The translations under genes and the position numbers were made by a program. 55,376 nt of DNA from an uncultured bacterium (GTDB lineage: Bacteria; Bacillota; Clostridia; Lachnospirales; Lachnospiraceae), in assembly GCA_905215405.1 (NCBI GenBank), contig CAJMQE010000016.1, positions 1-55,376 of the forward strand. The letters are read 5' to 3'. Below, in pieces: positions 24,305-34,080 of the stretch. The stretch's first letter is position 1. Every line of letters begins with the position of its first letter. The notes under the pieces are model-generated. The model did not search any database. It worked only from the letters and a program-made list of their open reading frames with translations, and had not been told where the DNA came from.

Positions 24305-24345
24305 CAAAAAAAGTGTAACTGCATTTTGCAGCTACACTTTTTTTA
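24305..24345. terminator. Bidirectional terminator between convergent genes
   Basis: AAAAAAGTGTA and CTGC pair with GCAG and TACACTTTTTTT, with A and T runs on both flanks. It serves the MBL gene (+) and the nucleoside kinase gene (-). Confidence 0.9.
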
Positions 24346-24387
24346 TATTATATCCGATAAATAATGCACTCTAGCATTCACGAATTA

Positions 24388-25995
24388 TTAGATATTAAAA
24401 CATCCACCACCAACAAATTCTCTTAAAATGGAATTGAACGGAATATTGTCACTTCCACATGCCAGGAAATAATCAAGGAACTTGAGCAGGCGTTTTGCTT
24501 CCTGATATTCAGGTTCATCCTTGCCAATAGAGAACAAAATAGGTTCCGCATATGGCTTTAACACAGCCAGTTCATGTACCAGTGCAGAATTGAACATAAC
24601 ATCCGCTTCTTCCTGGAATGGGAAAATATTCTTCTCCTCTCCACGTCTGACAGATGACCACATTCCGAGTGTACGCTGTGCAGATGCACCTCTGGTTCTT
24701 GCATCTCTTACCATACGTCTGATCAGACGTCCATCCGTTGTTGCAACTCTGTTGTGTTCATCGACATTCAGCTGTGTCAGTGCACTGATATAAATCTTAA
24801 ATTTACTTTCTTTTGGAAGTGAATAGGACATTTCATCATTCAGGCAATGTATGCCTTCAATAACGAGGATATCATCTTTTCCAAGTTTTTTATAATTTCC
24901 CTTATACTCTTTTTTACCAAGCTTAAAATTAAATGATGGAATTTCGACTTCTTTTCCAGCAAGAAGATCTGTCATCTGTCTGTTGAATAATTCCAGATCT
25001 ATGGCGTGCAGATTCTCAAAATCCAGTTCCCCATTCTCATCGACTGGTGTCATTTCTCTTTCCACAAAATAATCATCGACTCCAATTGGATGTGGCTTCA
25101 GACCACACGCACGAAGCTGTACTGACAATCTGTGTGAAAATGTTGTCTTGCCTGACGAAGATGGACCAGCGATCATAACAAATTTCTTTTCTGGTTGTGC
25201 AGCAATCTGTCTTGCAATTTCTGCAATCTTTTGTTCCTGTAGTGCTTCCTGTACCAGCATAAGTTCTTCAATACCACCATTTGCAATGCAGTCATTGAGT
25301 GCTCCAACTGTATCTACATCAAGCATATTTGCCCATTCTGTAGATTGTTTTAACACATTAAATAACTTCTGCTGAGGCTTGAATTCCGGTACCTGATCCG
25401 GCGCCAACCGAACTGGAAGCTGTAAAACAAAACCTGCATCATATAAAAAGAGATCGAAATACTTTAACAGTCCCGTAGATGGAGCCATATATCCATAATA
25501 ATAATCTTCAAATCCATCAATATCATAAATATTGACTAAAGAACTTCTTCTGTATTTAAAGAGCTTCACTTTATCCATCATTCCATGCTTTTCAAAGCGG
25601 GAAATTGCTTCATCAGTACTAACAGAAGACTTGTTGATCGGCAGATCTTTTTTTACTGTCTCAAGCATTTTTTCTTTTACTTTTTGAAGAAATGTTTCAT
25701 CCAATTTAAAATCTGCTTCCATATCACAATACAGTCCCTTACTGATGGAATACTGTACTTTGATCTTTTTGATACTATCTTTTTCTGCAACCTGATAAAC
25801 TGCATATAACATCAGCAGTGTTACACTTCTCTTATACACATCATTTCCGATTTTAGAACCAGTTGTTATAAATTCTACATCCTGATCTGTAATTTCAGAA
25901 GAATTGAGTTCCTTTAACTTGCCATTTACCTTTGCAAGAATAATATCTTCCTGATAATTCACCTGTTCCTGTTTGGCTAACTCTAAAAGTGTCAT
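24388..25995 (-). CDS. Uridine kinase-like nucleoside kinase with ThrRS-like N-terminus
   Basis: The 535-residue product joins an N-terminal TGS/ThrRS-editing-like region (about 1-240) to a P-loop kinase domain. The Walker A motif GPSSSGKTTFSH lies near 281-292 and is followed by the uridine-kinase hallmarks DDYFVEREMTP and IEGIHCLNDEM. It probably phosphorylates a pyrimidine nucleoside, but the true substrate of this fused family is not established to my knowledge. It ends in GGGCFNI. It follows nif3 with a 49-bp gap, as the last gene of the dgt-rpoD cluster, or has its own promoter in that gap. Confidence 0.82.
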   Translation of the reverse strand: MTLLELAKQEQVNYQEDIILAKVNGKLKELNSSEITDQDVEFITTGSKIGNDVYKRSVTLLMLYAVYQVAEKDSIKKIKVQYSISKGLYCDMEADFKLDETFLQKVKEKMLETVKKDLPINKSSVSTDEAISRFEKHGMMDKVKLFKYRRSSLVNIYDIDGFEDYYYGYMAPSTGLLKYFDLFLYDAGFVLQLPVRLAPDQVPEFKPQQKLFNVLKQSTEWANMLDVDTVGALNDCIANGGIEELMLVQEALQEQKIAEIARQIAAQPEKKFVMIAGPSSSGKTTFSHRLSVQLRACGLKPHPIGVDDYFVEREMTPVDENGELDFENLHAIDLELFNRQMTDLLAGKEVEIPSFNFKLGKKEYKGNYKKLGKDDILVIEGIHCLNDEMSYSLPKESKFKIYISALTQLNVDEHNRVATTDGRLIRRMVRDARTRGASAQRTLGMWSSVRRGEEKNIFPFQEEADVMFNSALVHELAVLKPYAEPILFSIGKDEPEYQEAKRLLKFLDYFLACGSDNIPFNSILREFVGGGCFNI

Positions 25996-26044
25996 ATGAA
26001 TACCCCATTTCTGTTGTCTGTTAAAAATCCCATCTGTATTTTTG

Positions 26045-26818
26045 CTATAATATAGTATATGGAATTTTTTTCTCCATCTGTACTATTTCAACATTTTCAC
26101 AATGATTTTTTAAATACTCCGCGATAAAACCGATAAAAATATGTTCAATTCCATAATGTCCGGCATCAATAATATTGAGTTTCTGTGCTACAGCATCAAT
26201 TCCAGCATGGTGACCAATATCTCCTGTAATCAGAAGCTGAGCACCTTTTTGAATTGCTGCCGGAATTTCATCTTTTCCTGAGCCAGGACAGATTGCAACT
26301 CTTTTGATTTCTGCATTCTCATCCCCAAAAAATGTCACATGTGGAAGGCCAAATATTTCTTTTACCTTTGTAGCCCAGGCTCCAGCCGTCCATGTCTCTT
26401 TCACATCTCCAACACGGCCAATCCCTTCTCCCGCATAGACTTCTTCCAGACATGTTCCATCTATCAATCCAATTTTATCTGCCGCAAGCTCTGCCATGCC
26501 ACCCTTAACATCAAAGTTCGTATGCATAGAATAGACACTGATATGATTTTCAATTACTCTGAGCACGCGCCCACCTGTCAGATCATTTGCAACGACCCTG
26601 TTCAGCTTTCCAAATATAAAGGGATGATGACTAACGATCATATCTGCTTTACATGCGATTGCTCTGTCAATGGCTGCATCATCCACATCCAGGGTGACCA
26701 GAATCTTTTTTACTTCTCTGCTGGCATCCCCAGCCATAAGGCCGACATTATCCCAGTCACACGCGTATTCACGTGGACTGAGTTTCTCCAGTTTATGTAT
26801 GATTTCATTACCTGTCAT
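26045..26818 (-). CDS. Nif3-like dinuclear metal-centre protein
   Basis: This 257-residue protein belongs to the NIF3/YqfO family, hexameric proteins with a two-metal site whose cellular role is still debated. Ligand motifs visible are VSHHPFIFG (H64-H65), HTNFDVKGG (about 98-106) and a C-terminal GHYGIEHIF with the last His/Glu pair. It is the short form without the PII-like insert. The start overlaps the 3' end of trmK by 11 bp, the usual trmK-nif3 pairing in Firmicutes. Confidence 0.88.
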   Translation of the reverse strand: MTGNEIIHKLEKLSPREYACDWDNVGLMAGDASREVKKILVTLDVDDAAIDRAIACKADMIVSHHPFIFGKLNRVVANDLTGGRVLRVIENHISVYSMHTNFDVKGGMAELAADKIGLIDGTCLEEVYAGEGIGRVGDVKETWTAGAWATKVKEIFGLPHVTFFGDENAEIKRVAICPGSGKDEIPAAIQKGAQLLITGDIGHHAGIDAVAQKLNIIDAGHYGIEHIFIGFIAEYLKNHCENVEIVQMEKKIPYTIL

Positions 26819-27554
26819 AGTATTTTAAACCTTCTTCAATACATTTCATTTCATAATCAATTTCAGCCAGACGCTCCTCTGCATTCGCTGATTCACAGGA
26901 TGCAACATTTGCCCTGACATTTCTGAACTTTTTAAGTTCTTTTTCCATAAATGCTTTTAAAACTTGATCTTTCTTTTCGAGCATATAACGGCCATAGCGA
27001 AGATATACTGCCTGTTCTTCTGCTGTTTTTGCTGTTGCATCACTTTTCACACCAGCTTTTGTATCCCCTGTCTCACTAGAAACATGAAAAATAAAATAAT
27101 ATTTTCCCTCTTCATAGACCATACGCTCTTCCCTGATTCCAAATCCATTTTCAGATATATATTCACGGAACTGCATAATTTCAGACTGTGGTGATAAAAT
27201 CAGCTCCTGTGCAGCATGTGCAACATTTTTACCGACCTCGAGTATCTTACAGATCAGTCTTCCACCCATGCCACAGATCGTAATCGTGTCTGCTTCACCA
27301 GGTTCAAGCTTGTCCAATCCGTCCGACAATCTTGTCTCTATCTGACTTTCCAGATTACAAGCCGCGATATTCGTGCATGCTTTTTCCAGAGGGCCTTTGT
27401 TCACATCCATAGCAATGACCCTGTCAGCAAGTTTCTGCTGGGAAAGGTAGATTGGCAGATATCCATGATCGGTACCAATGTCTGCCACAACTCCACCTGG
27501 TGTGATCATTTCTGCAACGTTTAGCAGTCTTTTTGATAATTTGATATTTTCCAT
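26808..27554 (-). CDS. trmK: tRNA (adenine(22)-N1)-methyltransferase
   Basis: TrmK methylates A22 in tRNA using S-adenosylmethionine. The 248-residue product starts with LSKRLLNVAEMI and has the Rossmann motif VVADIGTDHGYLPIYL (about 23-38), then ITICGMGG with the family's catalytic loop. A coiled-coil-like helical C-terminus (about 190-248) contains the AEERLAEIDYEMKCIEEGLK stretch. It lies 6 bp after rpoD and overlaps nif3, so it belongs to the rpoD transcript. Confidence 0.9.
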   Translation of the reverse strand: MENIKLSKRLLNVAEMITPGGVVADIGTDHGYLPIYLSQQKLADRVIAMDVNKGPLEKACTNIAACNLESQIETRLSDGLDKLEPGEADTITICGMGGRLICKILEVGKNVAHAAQELILSPQSEIMQFREYISENGFGIREERMVYEEGKYYFIFHVSSETGDTKAGVKSDATAKTAEEQAVYLRYGRYMLEKKDQVLKAFMEKELKKFRNVRANVASCESANAEERLAEIDYEMKCIEEGLKYYDR

Positions 27555-27559
27555 GATAA

Positions 27560-28810
27560 TTAATCCAGATAATCCTTGAGCTTACGGCTTCTGCTTGGAT
27601 GACGGAGCTTTCTAAGTGCCTTTGCTTCAATCTGTCTGATACGTTCTCTGGTTACATTAAATTCTTTTCCTACTTCTTCAAGCGTTCTTGCACGACCGTC
27701 ATCAAGACCAAAACGAAGTCTTAATACTTTCTGTTCTCTTTCTGTAAGAGTAGACAGTACTTCTACAAGCTGTTCTTTTAACAGTGTAAATGCAGCTTCG
27801 TCTGCAGGAACTGGTACGTTATCATCCTGAATGAAATCTCCAAGATGGCTGTCTTCCTCTTCACCAATAGGTGTTTCAAGAGACACTGGTTCCTGAGAGA
27901 TCTTCTGGATTTCTCTAACTCTTTCAACTGGAATATCCATTACTTCAGCAATTTCTTCTGGGAATGGTTCACGACCAAGTTCCTGTAATAACTGTCTGGA
28001 TACTCTGAGAAGTTTGTTGATTGTTTCAACCATATGAACAGGAATACGAATTGTTCTTGCCTGATCAGCAATTGCTCTTGTAATAGCCTGTCTGATCCAC
28101 CATGTTGCATACGTACTGAATTTATATCCCTTGCTGTAATCAAATTTTTCAACAGCTTTGATAAGACCAAGATTACCTTCCTGAATCAGATCGAGGAATA
28201 ACATACCACGTCCAACATAACGTTTTGCAATGCTGACTACCAGACGTAAGTTGGCTTCTGCAAGACGTTTCTTGGCTTCTTCATCACCATTTTCCATTCT
28301 TTTGGCAAGATTGATTTCTTCTTCTGCACTTAAAAGAGGTACTTTACCAATTTCCTTTAAATACATTCTGACTGGATCTTCAATGCTGACGCCATCAGGA
28401 ACTGATAAATCGATCTTTTCAATATCGATTTCTTCTTCGTTGTCGAGCATGATCTCATCATCATCACTCTGATCTTCTGATACCTTTACATCGACATTGT
28501 TCGCTTCAAGGAAATCGAATACTTTCTCAACTTTATCTGCATCAAATTCACTGTCATTAAATGAATTGATAATTTCCTGATAATCCAGAACGTTCTTTTT
28601 CTTTTTGGCGATTGCAAGAAGATTCTTACATTTTTCATCGAACTTTTCTGCCAGAGTCATTTCCTGATTTTCTTCGCCTTCTTTGACTTCTTCACCTTTC
28701 TTGGATGACTTTTTAGCAGTCTTTTTAGCAGGTTTCTTTTCCTCCGCCTTTGCCGCCGTATTCACTTCTAATTCCATACCTTCTTCTGTAACTTTATCTT
28801 TCTTAGCCAT
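27560..28810 (-). CDS. rpoD: RNA polymerase primary sigma factor
   Basis: Housekeeping sigma factor (SigA). The product from ATG 28810 has 416 residues: a Lys/Glu-rich N-terminus and a short region 1.1, then region 1.2 (DPVRMYLKEIGKVPLLS), region 2 (KFSTYATWWIRQAITRAIAD, then ARTIRIPVHM), region 3, and region 4.2 (VTRERIRQIEAKALRKLRHP). The order and spacing match primary sigma factors. I chose 28810 because GGAAGGA lies 9 nt upstream and the residues before it would lie in the gap after dnaG. It is cotranscribed with dnaG. Confidence 0.95.
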   Translation of the reverse strand: MAKKDKVTEEGMELEVNTAAKAEEKKPAKKTAKKSSKKGEEVKEGEENQEMTLAEKFDEKCKNLLAIAKKKKNVLDYQEIINSFNDSEFDADKVEKVFDFLEANNVDVKVSEDQSDDDEIMLDNEEEIDIEKIDLSVPDGVSIEDPVRMYLKEIGKVPLLSAEEEINLAKRMENGDEEAKKRLAEANLRLVVSIAKRYVGRGMLFLDLIQEGNLGLIKAVEKFDYSKGYKFSTYATWWIRQAITRAIADQARTIRIPVHMVETINKLLRVSRQLLQELGREPFPEEIAEVMDIPVERVREIQKISQEPVSLETPIGEEEDSHLGDFIQDDNVPVPADEAAFTLLKEQLVEVLSTLTEREQKVLRLRFGLDDGRARTLEEVGKEFNVTRERIRQIEAKALRKLRHPSRSRKLKDYLD

Positions 28811-28863
28811 CTTTGTCCATCCTTCCATAGATATCAATATTTTATCCTGTTTTTTTAATATCA

Positions 28864-30615
28864 TTACAAATCTATATGAATTTGTTGTAATAATTTCTGT
28901 TCCCTGACTATTTCCTGTAACTCTGAAATATCAGTAATATTCTTGCTTCTATAGTCGAGACTGTTCTTTTTGACTTTCATAACCGTCTCATTCAATGCCT
29001 TATTTCTTTCGGCATCACTCAGTTCATCACTGAGTTCCGAATTGAACAATGCTGCAACTTCCTTATGTTCTTCTTCGCTCTCATAATTATTTAAAATAGC
29101 TGCCGGATTTACACTGCCTGTTGCAAGCTGTTCATAAAGCTTTTTCGCTACCTGCTGATACAAGGGTTCAATAAAATCCTCAGGCTTAATTACCTGACTG
29201 ACTTTTGCAAACAGATTCAGGTCATCAATCATCCAGGTCAGTAAGATCTTCTGTGCCTTTTTGACACCATCTTCCTTCTCCGTTCTATGACTGGTTGTCC
29301 TTCTTTGTGGCTGCGCCTCACGTACGATACCAACCCGGTTTCCATAATTAGATACCATCTTTTTCAAACTGTCTCCAGAGATCATATATTCTGCTGCCAC
29401 AGCCTCGATGTAATTATTTCGCTCAAGTTCTTCCGGAAATTCCACGATTTTTTTTGCAATTTCTGAAAAGAACTTTGTTTTGCTTTCCGGATCCTTTAAA
29501 TCATAGTCTTTCTGCATTGCTTTGATTTCATACATAAAGCTGTTCATTGCCTTATCGATTCTTTCCTGGAAAGCCTCCGCTCCAAGTCCCTTAATGAATT
29601 CATCCGGATCTTTATACGGCTCCATATTAATGACTCTGGTTGTCAGACCAGCGGCCTTTAAAATTGGAATCGCTCTCAGTGCTGCTTTCACACCGGCTCC
29701 ATCGCTATCATATGTAATCAGTACCTCATCTGTATACCGTTTCATCAGGCTGGCCTGTCCCGATGTAAGTGCCGTTCCCAGAGAAGCCACAGCCTGATTA
29801 AATCCAGCCTGGTGCAGAGAAATCACATCCATATAGCCTTCACAAATAATCAGGTTCGGTTTTCTTGAAGTACGAGCCACATTTAATCCATACAGATTAC
29901 GGCTTTTATCGAACAGTTTTGTTTCTGGTGAGTTCAGATATTTTGGTTTTCCATCGCCCATTACACGACCACCGAAACCAATAACCTTGTTGTTGACATT
30001 CATGATTGGGAACATGACCCTGTTCCAGAACTTATCATGAATATCTTTATCATAGGAGAAAAGTCCGGATTCTTTCAGCACATCATCGGTGTATCCACGA
30101 CTCTTCATAAATTTGTATAAATCATCACTGTACATATTAGAATAACCAAGTCCGAATTTATTAATCGTTTCTTCGCTCAATCCACGACCGACAAGATATT
30201 CCATTCCTTTTTTACCATTTTCTGACTTTAACTGATGCCAGAAATAAGTAGCTGCCAGTTTATTCACTTCGAATAATTTTGTTTTAAAATCATATTCTTT
30301 TCTGTTCTGCTGGGAATATTCAGCCTCCGGAAGTTCAATTCCAGCACGTTCTGCAAGCAGCTTAATCGCTTCCACGAACGTGTAATTTTCATATTCCATA
30401 ATAAAAGTAATGACATTGCCACCTGCGCCACAACCGAAGCAGTAATACATCTGCTTATTCGGTGCAACAGAAAACGATGGTGATTTTTCATTATGAAATG
30501 GACAGAGTCCAAAATAAGAACTTCCTTTTTTCTGGAGCTTCACATACCCTGAAATCACGTCCACAATATCATTTCTCGAACGGATCTCCTCTATTAATTC
30601 ATCTGGATAATACAT
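28864..30615 (-). CDS. dnaG: DNA primase
   Basis: DnaG makes RNA primers at the fork. From ATG 30615 the 583-residue product begins YYPDELIEEIRSRNDIVDVI and has a CHC2 zinc finger (C38, H41, C59, C62). The catalytic core shows GFGGRVMGDGKPKYLNSPET, the TOPRIM motif ICEGYMDVISLHQAG and TYDSDGAGVKAA. A helicase-interacting C-terminus follows. GGAGA 5-7 nt before ATG 30615 fixes the start; the longer frame would extend into the dgt gene. It is flanked by dgt and rpoD as in other clostridia. Confidence 0.95.
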   Translation of the reverse strand: MYYPDELIEEIRSRNDIVDVISGYVKLQKKGSSYFGLCPFHNEKSPSFSVAPNKQMYYCFGCGAGGNVITFIMEYENYTFVEAIKLLAERAGIELPEAEYSQQNRKEYDFKTKLFEVNKLAATYFWHQLKSENGKKGMEYLVGRGLSEETINKFGLGYSNMYSDDLYKFMKSRGYTDDVLKESGLFSYDKDIHDKFWNRVMFPIMNVNNKVIGFGGRVMGDGKPKYLNSPETKLFDKSRNLYGLNVARTSRKPNLIICEGYMDVISLHQAGFNQAVASLGTALTSGQASLMKRYTDEVLITYDSDGAGVKAALRAIPILKAAGLTTRVINMEPYKDPDEFIKGLGAEAFQERIDKAMNSFMYEIKAMQKDYDLKDPESKTKFFSEIAKKIVEFPEELERNNYIEAVAAEYMISGDSLKKMVSNYGNRVGIVREAQPQRRTTSHRTEKEDGVKKAQKILLTWMIDDLNLFAKVSQVIKPEDFIEPLYQQVAKKLYEQLATGSVNPAAILNNYESEEEHKEVAALFNSELSDELSDAERNKALNETVMKVKKNSLDYRSKNITDISELQEIVREQKLLQQIHIDL

Positions 30616-30667
30616 CACAATCTCCATTTCTATAAATAAAAGTTCTCTGCATCCTCTGCAGTTTCCT

Positions 30668-31678
30668 TTACCCCTTCCAGGACTTTGGTACAAATATGTC
30701 CTGAAATCTTGCGATTGAATACTGGTCGCTCATTCCTGCTATATAATCACAGACGACACGCTCCGGAGCCTGATCAAGTTCCGTTATATATCTGTAATAA
30801 TTATCAGGAAGTTCCTCTGTATTCATTATGTAATACTGATATAGTTCACTGATCAGCTTCTGTACTTTCTTTTCTTCACACTTTGCAGTCTGATTAAAAT
30901 AAAGATGATCGAACATGAACTCTCTAAGCCCCTTCATTGCTTTCTCAACTTCCTCTGACATTTTGATCTCCGGTCTGTCATAGCTCATTCGGATAATATC
31001 ACTGATCAAAGTGTTCAGTCTTTTCTTGGTCGTATCTCCCAGGACATCTGTGAATTTCCGCGGAATATCTGCTTCACACATGATCCTTGCCCGGATACCA
31101 TCATCGATATCATGATTAATATATGCGATTTTATCAGATAGACGCACAATTTTACCTTCAAGCGTCGATGGATTTCCAGAGATTCTGTGATTCAGGATTC
31201 CATCTCTCACTTCTTTTGTCAGATTCAGTCCCATTCCGTCCTTTTCCAGAAATTCCACTACTCTGATGCTCTGCCTGTAATGACTGAAACCCAGTTCACA
31301 GACTTCATTCAGTACTTTCTCTCCTGCATGCCCAAATGGAGTATGTCCCAGATCATGTCCCAGTGCGATTGCCTCTGTAAGATCTTCGTTCAGTCGAAGT
31401 GCCCTTGCAATGCTCCTGGCTATCTGTGCAACTTCCAATGTATGCGTCAGTCTCGTCCGGTAGTGATCTCCCTCCGGTGCGAGAAACACCTGTGTTTTAT
31501 GTTTCAGTCTGCGAAATGACTTGCAGTGCAGAATTCTATCTCTGTCTCTCTGGTATATCGTTCTCATGGAACACGGTTCTTCCTGTCTGTCCCTGCCCTG
31601 CGATTCATCGCTAAAAGCTGCATACTGGCAGAAAAACTCATGTTCTCTTTTTTCCTGATCTTCTCTTATATTATTCAT
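30668..31678 (-). CDS. dgt: dGTP triphosphohydrolase-like HD protein
   Basis: It would hydrolyse dNTPs to the nucleoside and tripolyphosphate. The HD-domain ligands are visible in RLTHTLEVAQIARSIA and ALGHDLGHTPFGHAGE, and the later KIAYINHDIDDGIRARI carries the last Asp. The N-terminal CKSFRRLKHKTQVFL is typical of the deoxyguanosinetriphosphatase-like clade. The 337-residue length is normal for the short bacterial form. ATG 31678 has a GGGG site 8 nt upstream; GTG 31687 overlaps that site. First gene of the dgt-dnaG-rpoD-trmK-nif3 cluster. Confidence 0.9.
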   Translation of the reverse strand: MNNIREDQEKREHEFFCQYAAFSDESQGRDRQEEPCSMRTIYQRDRDRILHCKSFRRLKHKTQVFLAPEGDHYRTRLTHTLEVAQIARSIARALRLNEDLTEAIALGHDLGHTPFGHAGEKVLNEVCELGFSHYRQSIRVVEFLEKDGMGLNLTKEVRDGILNHRISGNPSTLEGKIVRLSDKIAYINHDIDDGIRARIMCEADIPRKFTDVLGDTTKKRLNTLISDIIRMSYDRPEIKMSEEVEKAMKGLREFMFDHLYFNQTAKCEEKKVQKLISELYQYYIMNTEELPDNYYRYITELDQAPERVVCDYIAGMSDQYSIARFQDIFVPKSWKG

Positions 31679-31710
31679 GTCAGCCACCCCTTTTTTCAGC
31701 TAATGGAACC

Positions 31711-31739
31711 GTTATAGTGTAGTCTGGTTAATAAGTTAA
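31711..31739 (-). promoter_or_regulatory. Promoter of the dgt-dnaG-rpoD operon
   Basis: On the minus strand, TTAACT (31734-31739), 17 bp and TATAAC (31711-31716), about 35 bp before the dgt start. A second TATAAT further upstream lacks a convincing -35. Confidence 0.5.
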
Positions 31740-31848
31740 GAAATACCCATATTATATTATTCTACATTTTTTTTAAATATCCTTTTATTTTTTTACTAAA
31801 TTTGCAGATTTATTTTTTATAAAAGATCTGGCTATCGCAGACCATAAA

Positions 31849-31891
31849 ATTTGCCCATCTCGATATCAGCTGATCGAAACGGGCAAAATTC
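31849..31891 (-). terminator. Terminator after the TIGR04086-like gene
   Basis: GCCC-GTTTCGAT pairs with ATCGAGAT-GGGC, with A/T flanks. The stem starts about 18 bp downstream of the stop codon at 31909. The T run is short. Confidence 0.6.
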
Positions 31892-31908
31892 TATCCATTA
31901 TTCTTTCA

Positions 31909-32265
31909 TTAACTGATCATACCACCAACAGCACCACCTGCGATACAGATAACTGCTGCACGGATCGCTGCATTGACATCTGCATATAATCCCTTGTTGA
32001 TTGCAAAAGAAACTACTGACAGAATCACAAAATATAATACGCCGAGTATAACGCCCCATACCAGTCTCCTGCTTTTTTTCTTTTTCCCGATGATGTAGCC
32101 ACCTGCAATCGCAGAAAATGCATATATGACCATAATTCCTATATTTATCTGTGATTTTGAAAACTGCATCTTATAAAGTCCCGCCGCCAGTAGAACCAGC
32201 ATGATTCCTGTAATAATATATGTAACGAGCAAAACTTTAAGTAAATCAACGACTTTTACCGACAT
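31909..32265 (-). CDS. TIGR04086-like four-helix membrane protein
   Basis: The 118-residue protein has four hydrophobic segments (about 10-30, 42-60, 68-90 and 97-116). A basic KKKKSRR loop follows the second, and a Gly-rich last helix reads ICIAGGAVGGMIS. The pattern fits the small TIGR04086 membrane family common in Firmicutes, whose function is unknown. ATG 32265 has GGAGAGG 5 nt before it; the GTG two codons earlier lies inside that site. It stands alone between the dgt operon and the divergent CNNM gene. Confidence 0.75.
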   Translation of the reverse strand: MSVKVVDLLKVLLVTYIITGIMLVLLAAGLYKMQFSKSQINIGIMVIYAFSAIAGGYIIGKKKKSRRLVWGVILGVLYFVILSVVSFAINKGLYADVNAAIRAAVICIAGGAVGGMIS

Positions 32266-32485
32266 TTCCACCTCTCCTTATCTTTTTCTTTCAAAAAACT
32301 ATTACATATATATATAATATATCTATTCCTGGCAGTACATGAATATTCGCATTGAATCGGATTTTGATAATTTGTCCTGTCTGAAATTTTCTTATCTGAC
32401 CTGCCTTTCCACCTCACTGGCTGTTCCACACAGATGTCGATCCGCATAATTATATAAAAAGAGGCAATACTCTGCAATTAGAAGA

Positions 32486-32514
32486 TTGACACAATGCCTG
32501 TTATATTGTACACT
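32486..32514 (+). promoter_or_regulatory. Promoter of the CNNM/CBS gene
   Basis: TTGACA (32486-32491), 17 bp and TACACT (32509-32514), about 50 bp before the start. Confidence 0.6.
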
Positions 32515-32561
32515 TTGATATAACTCAGTAAAAATATTAAACGAAACAGGAGATGATTTTT

Positions 32562-33839
32562 TTGGACCCCAGTAGTGCCGTTCAACTTATTGTAATTTTA
32601 ATTCTATTAATTCTTTCCGCTTTTTTCTCATCAGCAGAGACCGCTTTTACGACAGTGAACCATATTCACATTCGTTCCCTCGTAGAAGCTGGAAATAAAA
32701 GAGCCAAAATCGTATCTGACATTCTTGCCCAGTCGAGCAAAATGTTAAGTGCAATTCTAATTGGAAATAACATTGTCAACATCACAGCATCCTCATTAGC
32801 TACCACATTTGTAATTAGTATCTGGGGAAATGCAGCAACCGGATTTGCAACCGGTATCCTGACCATTCTGGTCCTGATTTTCGGTGAAATAACACCTAAG
32901 ACAGCTGCAACAATGCATGCAGACAAGATCGCCCTTTCTTATGCGCGAATTATTTCCTTTATTATGATTATATTCACACCTTTGATTTTTATTATTGATA
33001 AATTATCACTGGTCTCTATGAAGATCTTTCATATCGATCCGAATAAAAAGAAGAATGTAATCACAGAAAAAGAGCTCAGAACTATTGTTGAGGTAAGCCA
33101 TGAAGATGGTGTGATCGAAAGCGAAGAGAAAAGAATTATTAATAATCTGTTCGACTTTGGAGATTCCCAGGCAAAAGATATCATGATTCCAAGAATCGAT
33201 ATGACACTTGCCGATGTTAACAGCTCCTATAATGAAATTCTGGAAATTTTCCGGGATGAAAAATATACCCGTATTCCAATTTATGAAAATTCTGTAGATA
33301 ATGTAATTGGTATTATTAATGTAAAAGATCTGCTTTTATTTGATTCTCATGATGATTTTAATATTCGTGATATTCTTCGAAAGCCTTATTTTACATATGA
33401 ATACAAAAATACATCAGAACTGATGCAGGAATTACGTAAGACATCCACAAATGTAACCATTGTCATGGATGAATATGGTTCCACCGTCGGAATGATCACT
33501 CTAGAAGATCTTCTGGAAGAAATCGTCGGTGAGATCCGTGATGAATACGATGAAGATGAAAGAGACCTGATTCAGAAGATCAGCGATACCGAATATCTGC
33601 TTGATGGTTCTACCAAACTTGATGATATTAATGAACTGTTGGATCTGAAGATCAATTCGGAAGACTATGATTCGATTGGTGGCTATATCATCGAACGACT
33701 TGACCGTCTTCCAGCTGTCAATGAATTTATTGAAGAACCCGGATACCGACTGACAGTTATTTCGACTGTCAACAAGAGGATCAAATCCGTACGCCTTTGT
33801 CTGCTTCCTGTTGAAACAGAATCGGAAGACGAAGAATAA
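32562..33839 (+). CDS. CNNM/CBS hemolysin-family membrane protein (CorC/HlyC type)
   Basis: The 425-residue protein has a DUF21/CNNM membrane domain with four hydrophobic segments (about 1-150), including SSAETAFTTVN and GEITPKTAA. Two CBS domains follow (about 205-325; KDIMIPRIDM, VDNVIGIINVKDLL, YGSTVGMITLEDLLEEIVGEI), then a CorC_HlyC domain ending before SEDEE. Family members are linked to Mg2+ or Na+ export; haemolysis is mainly a historical label. The ribosome binding site AGGAG directly abuts an ATG at 32553 but stands 9 nt before the in-frame TTG at 32562, so TTG is the likelier start. Confidence 0.88.
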   Translation: MDPSSAVQLIVILILLILSAFFSSAETAFTTVNHIHIRSLVEAGNKRAKIVSDILAQSSKMLSAILIGNNIVNITASSLATTFVISIWGNAATGFATGILTILVLIFGEITPKTAATMHADKIALSYARIISFIMIIFTPLIFIIDKLSLVSMKIFHIDPNKKKNVITEKELRTIVEVSHEDGVIESEEKRIINNLFDFGDSQAKDIMIPRIDMTLADVNSSYNEILEIFRDEKYTRIPIYENSVDNVIGIINVKDLLLFDSHDDFNIRDILRKPYFTYEYKNTSELMQELRKTSTNVTIVMDEYGSTVGMITLEDLLEEIVGEIRDEYDEDERDLIQKISDTEYLLDGSTKLDDINELLDLKINSEDYDSIGGYIIERLDRLPAVNEFIEEPGYRLTVISTVNKRIKSVRLCLLPVETESEDEE

Positions 33840-33858
33840 AGAATTACAAAAAGAAATG

Positions 33859-33949
33859 TAAAAAGACCTTTTCGGATGTCTGTATGACCCGGCAGTCAGA
33901 TTTATAGCCTGACTGTGCGGGGTGACATACCATCCGAAAAGGTCTTTTT
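33859..33949. terminator. Exceptionally long bidirectional terminator hairpin
   Basis: AAAAAGACCTTTTCGGATG pairs perfectly with its complement at 33931-33949. The stem then continues inward through GTATG/CATAC, ACCCG/CGGGGT and CAGTCAG/CTGACTG to a 9-nt loop. A and T runs flank both ends, so it can stop the CNNM gene (+) and the pilus operon (-). Confidence 0.85.
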
Positions 33950-34080
33950 ATTTCGTTTATTTTTAAAAGTCTATTATGATAATCTTACTTTCATTACATT
34001 TTTAATTTCTTACATTTTAATTGCATTGCATTTTTAATTTCATTGCACTTTAATTTCAAATTCCATTTTAACTATCTGTG
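33950..34080. other. AT-rich degenerate repeat spacer
   Basis: The stretch between the terminator and the last pilus gene consists of degenerate copies of a TTGCATTTTTAATTTC-like unit, clearest at 34010-34065. I see no ORF or promoter in it. Confidence 0.5.
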
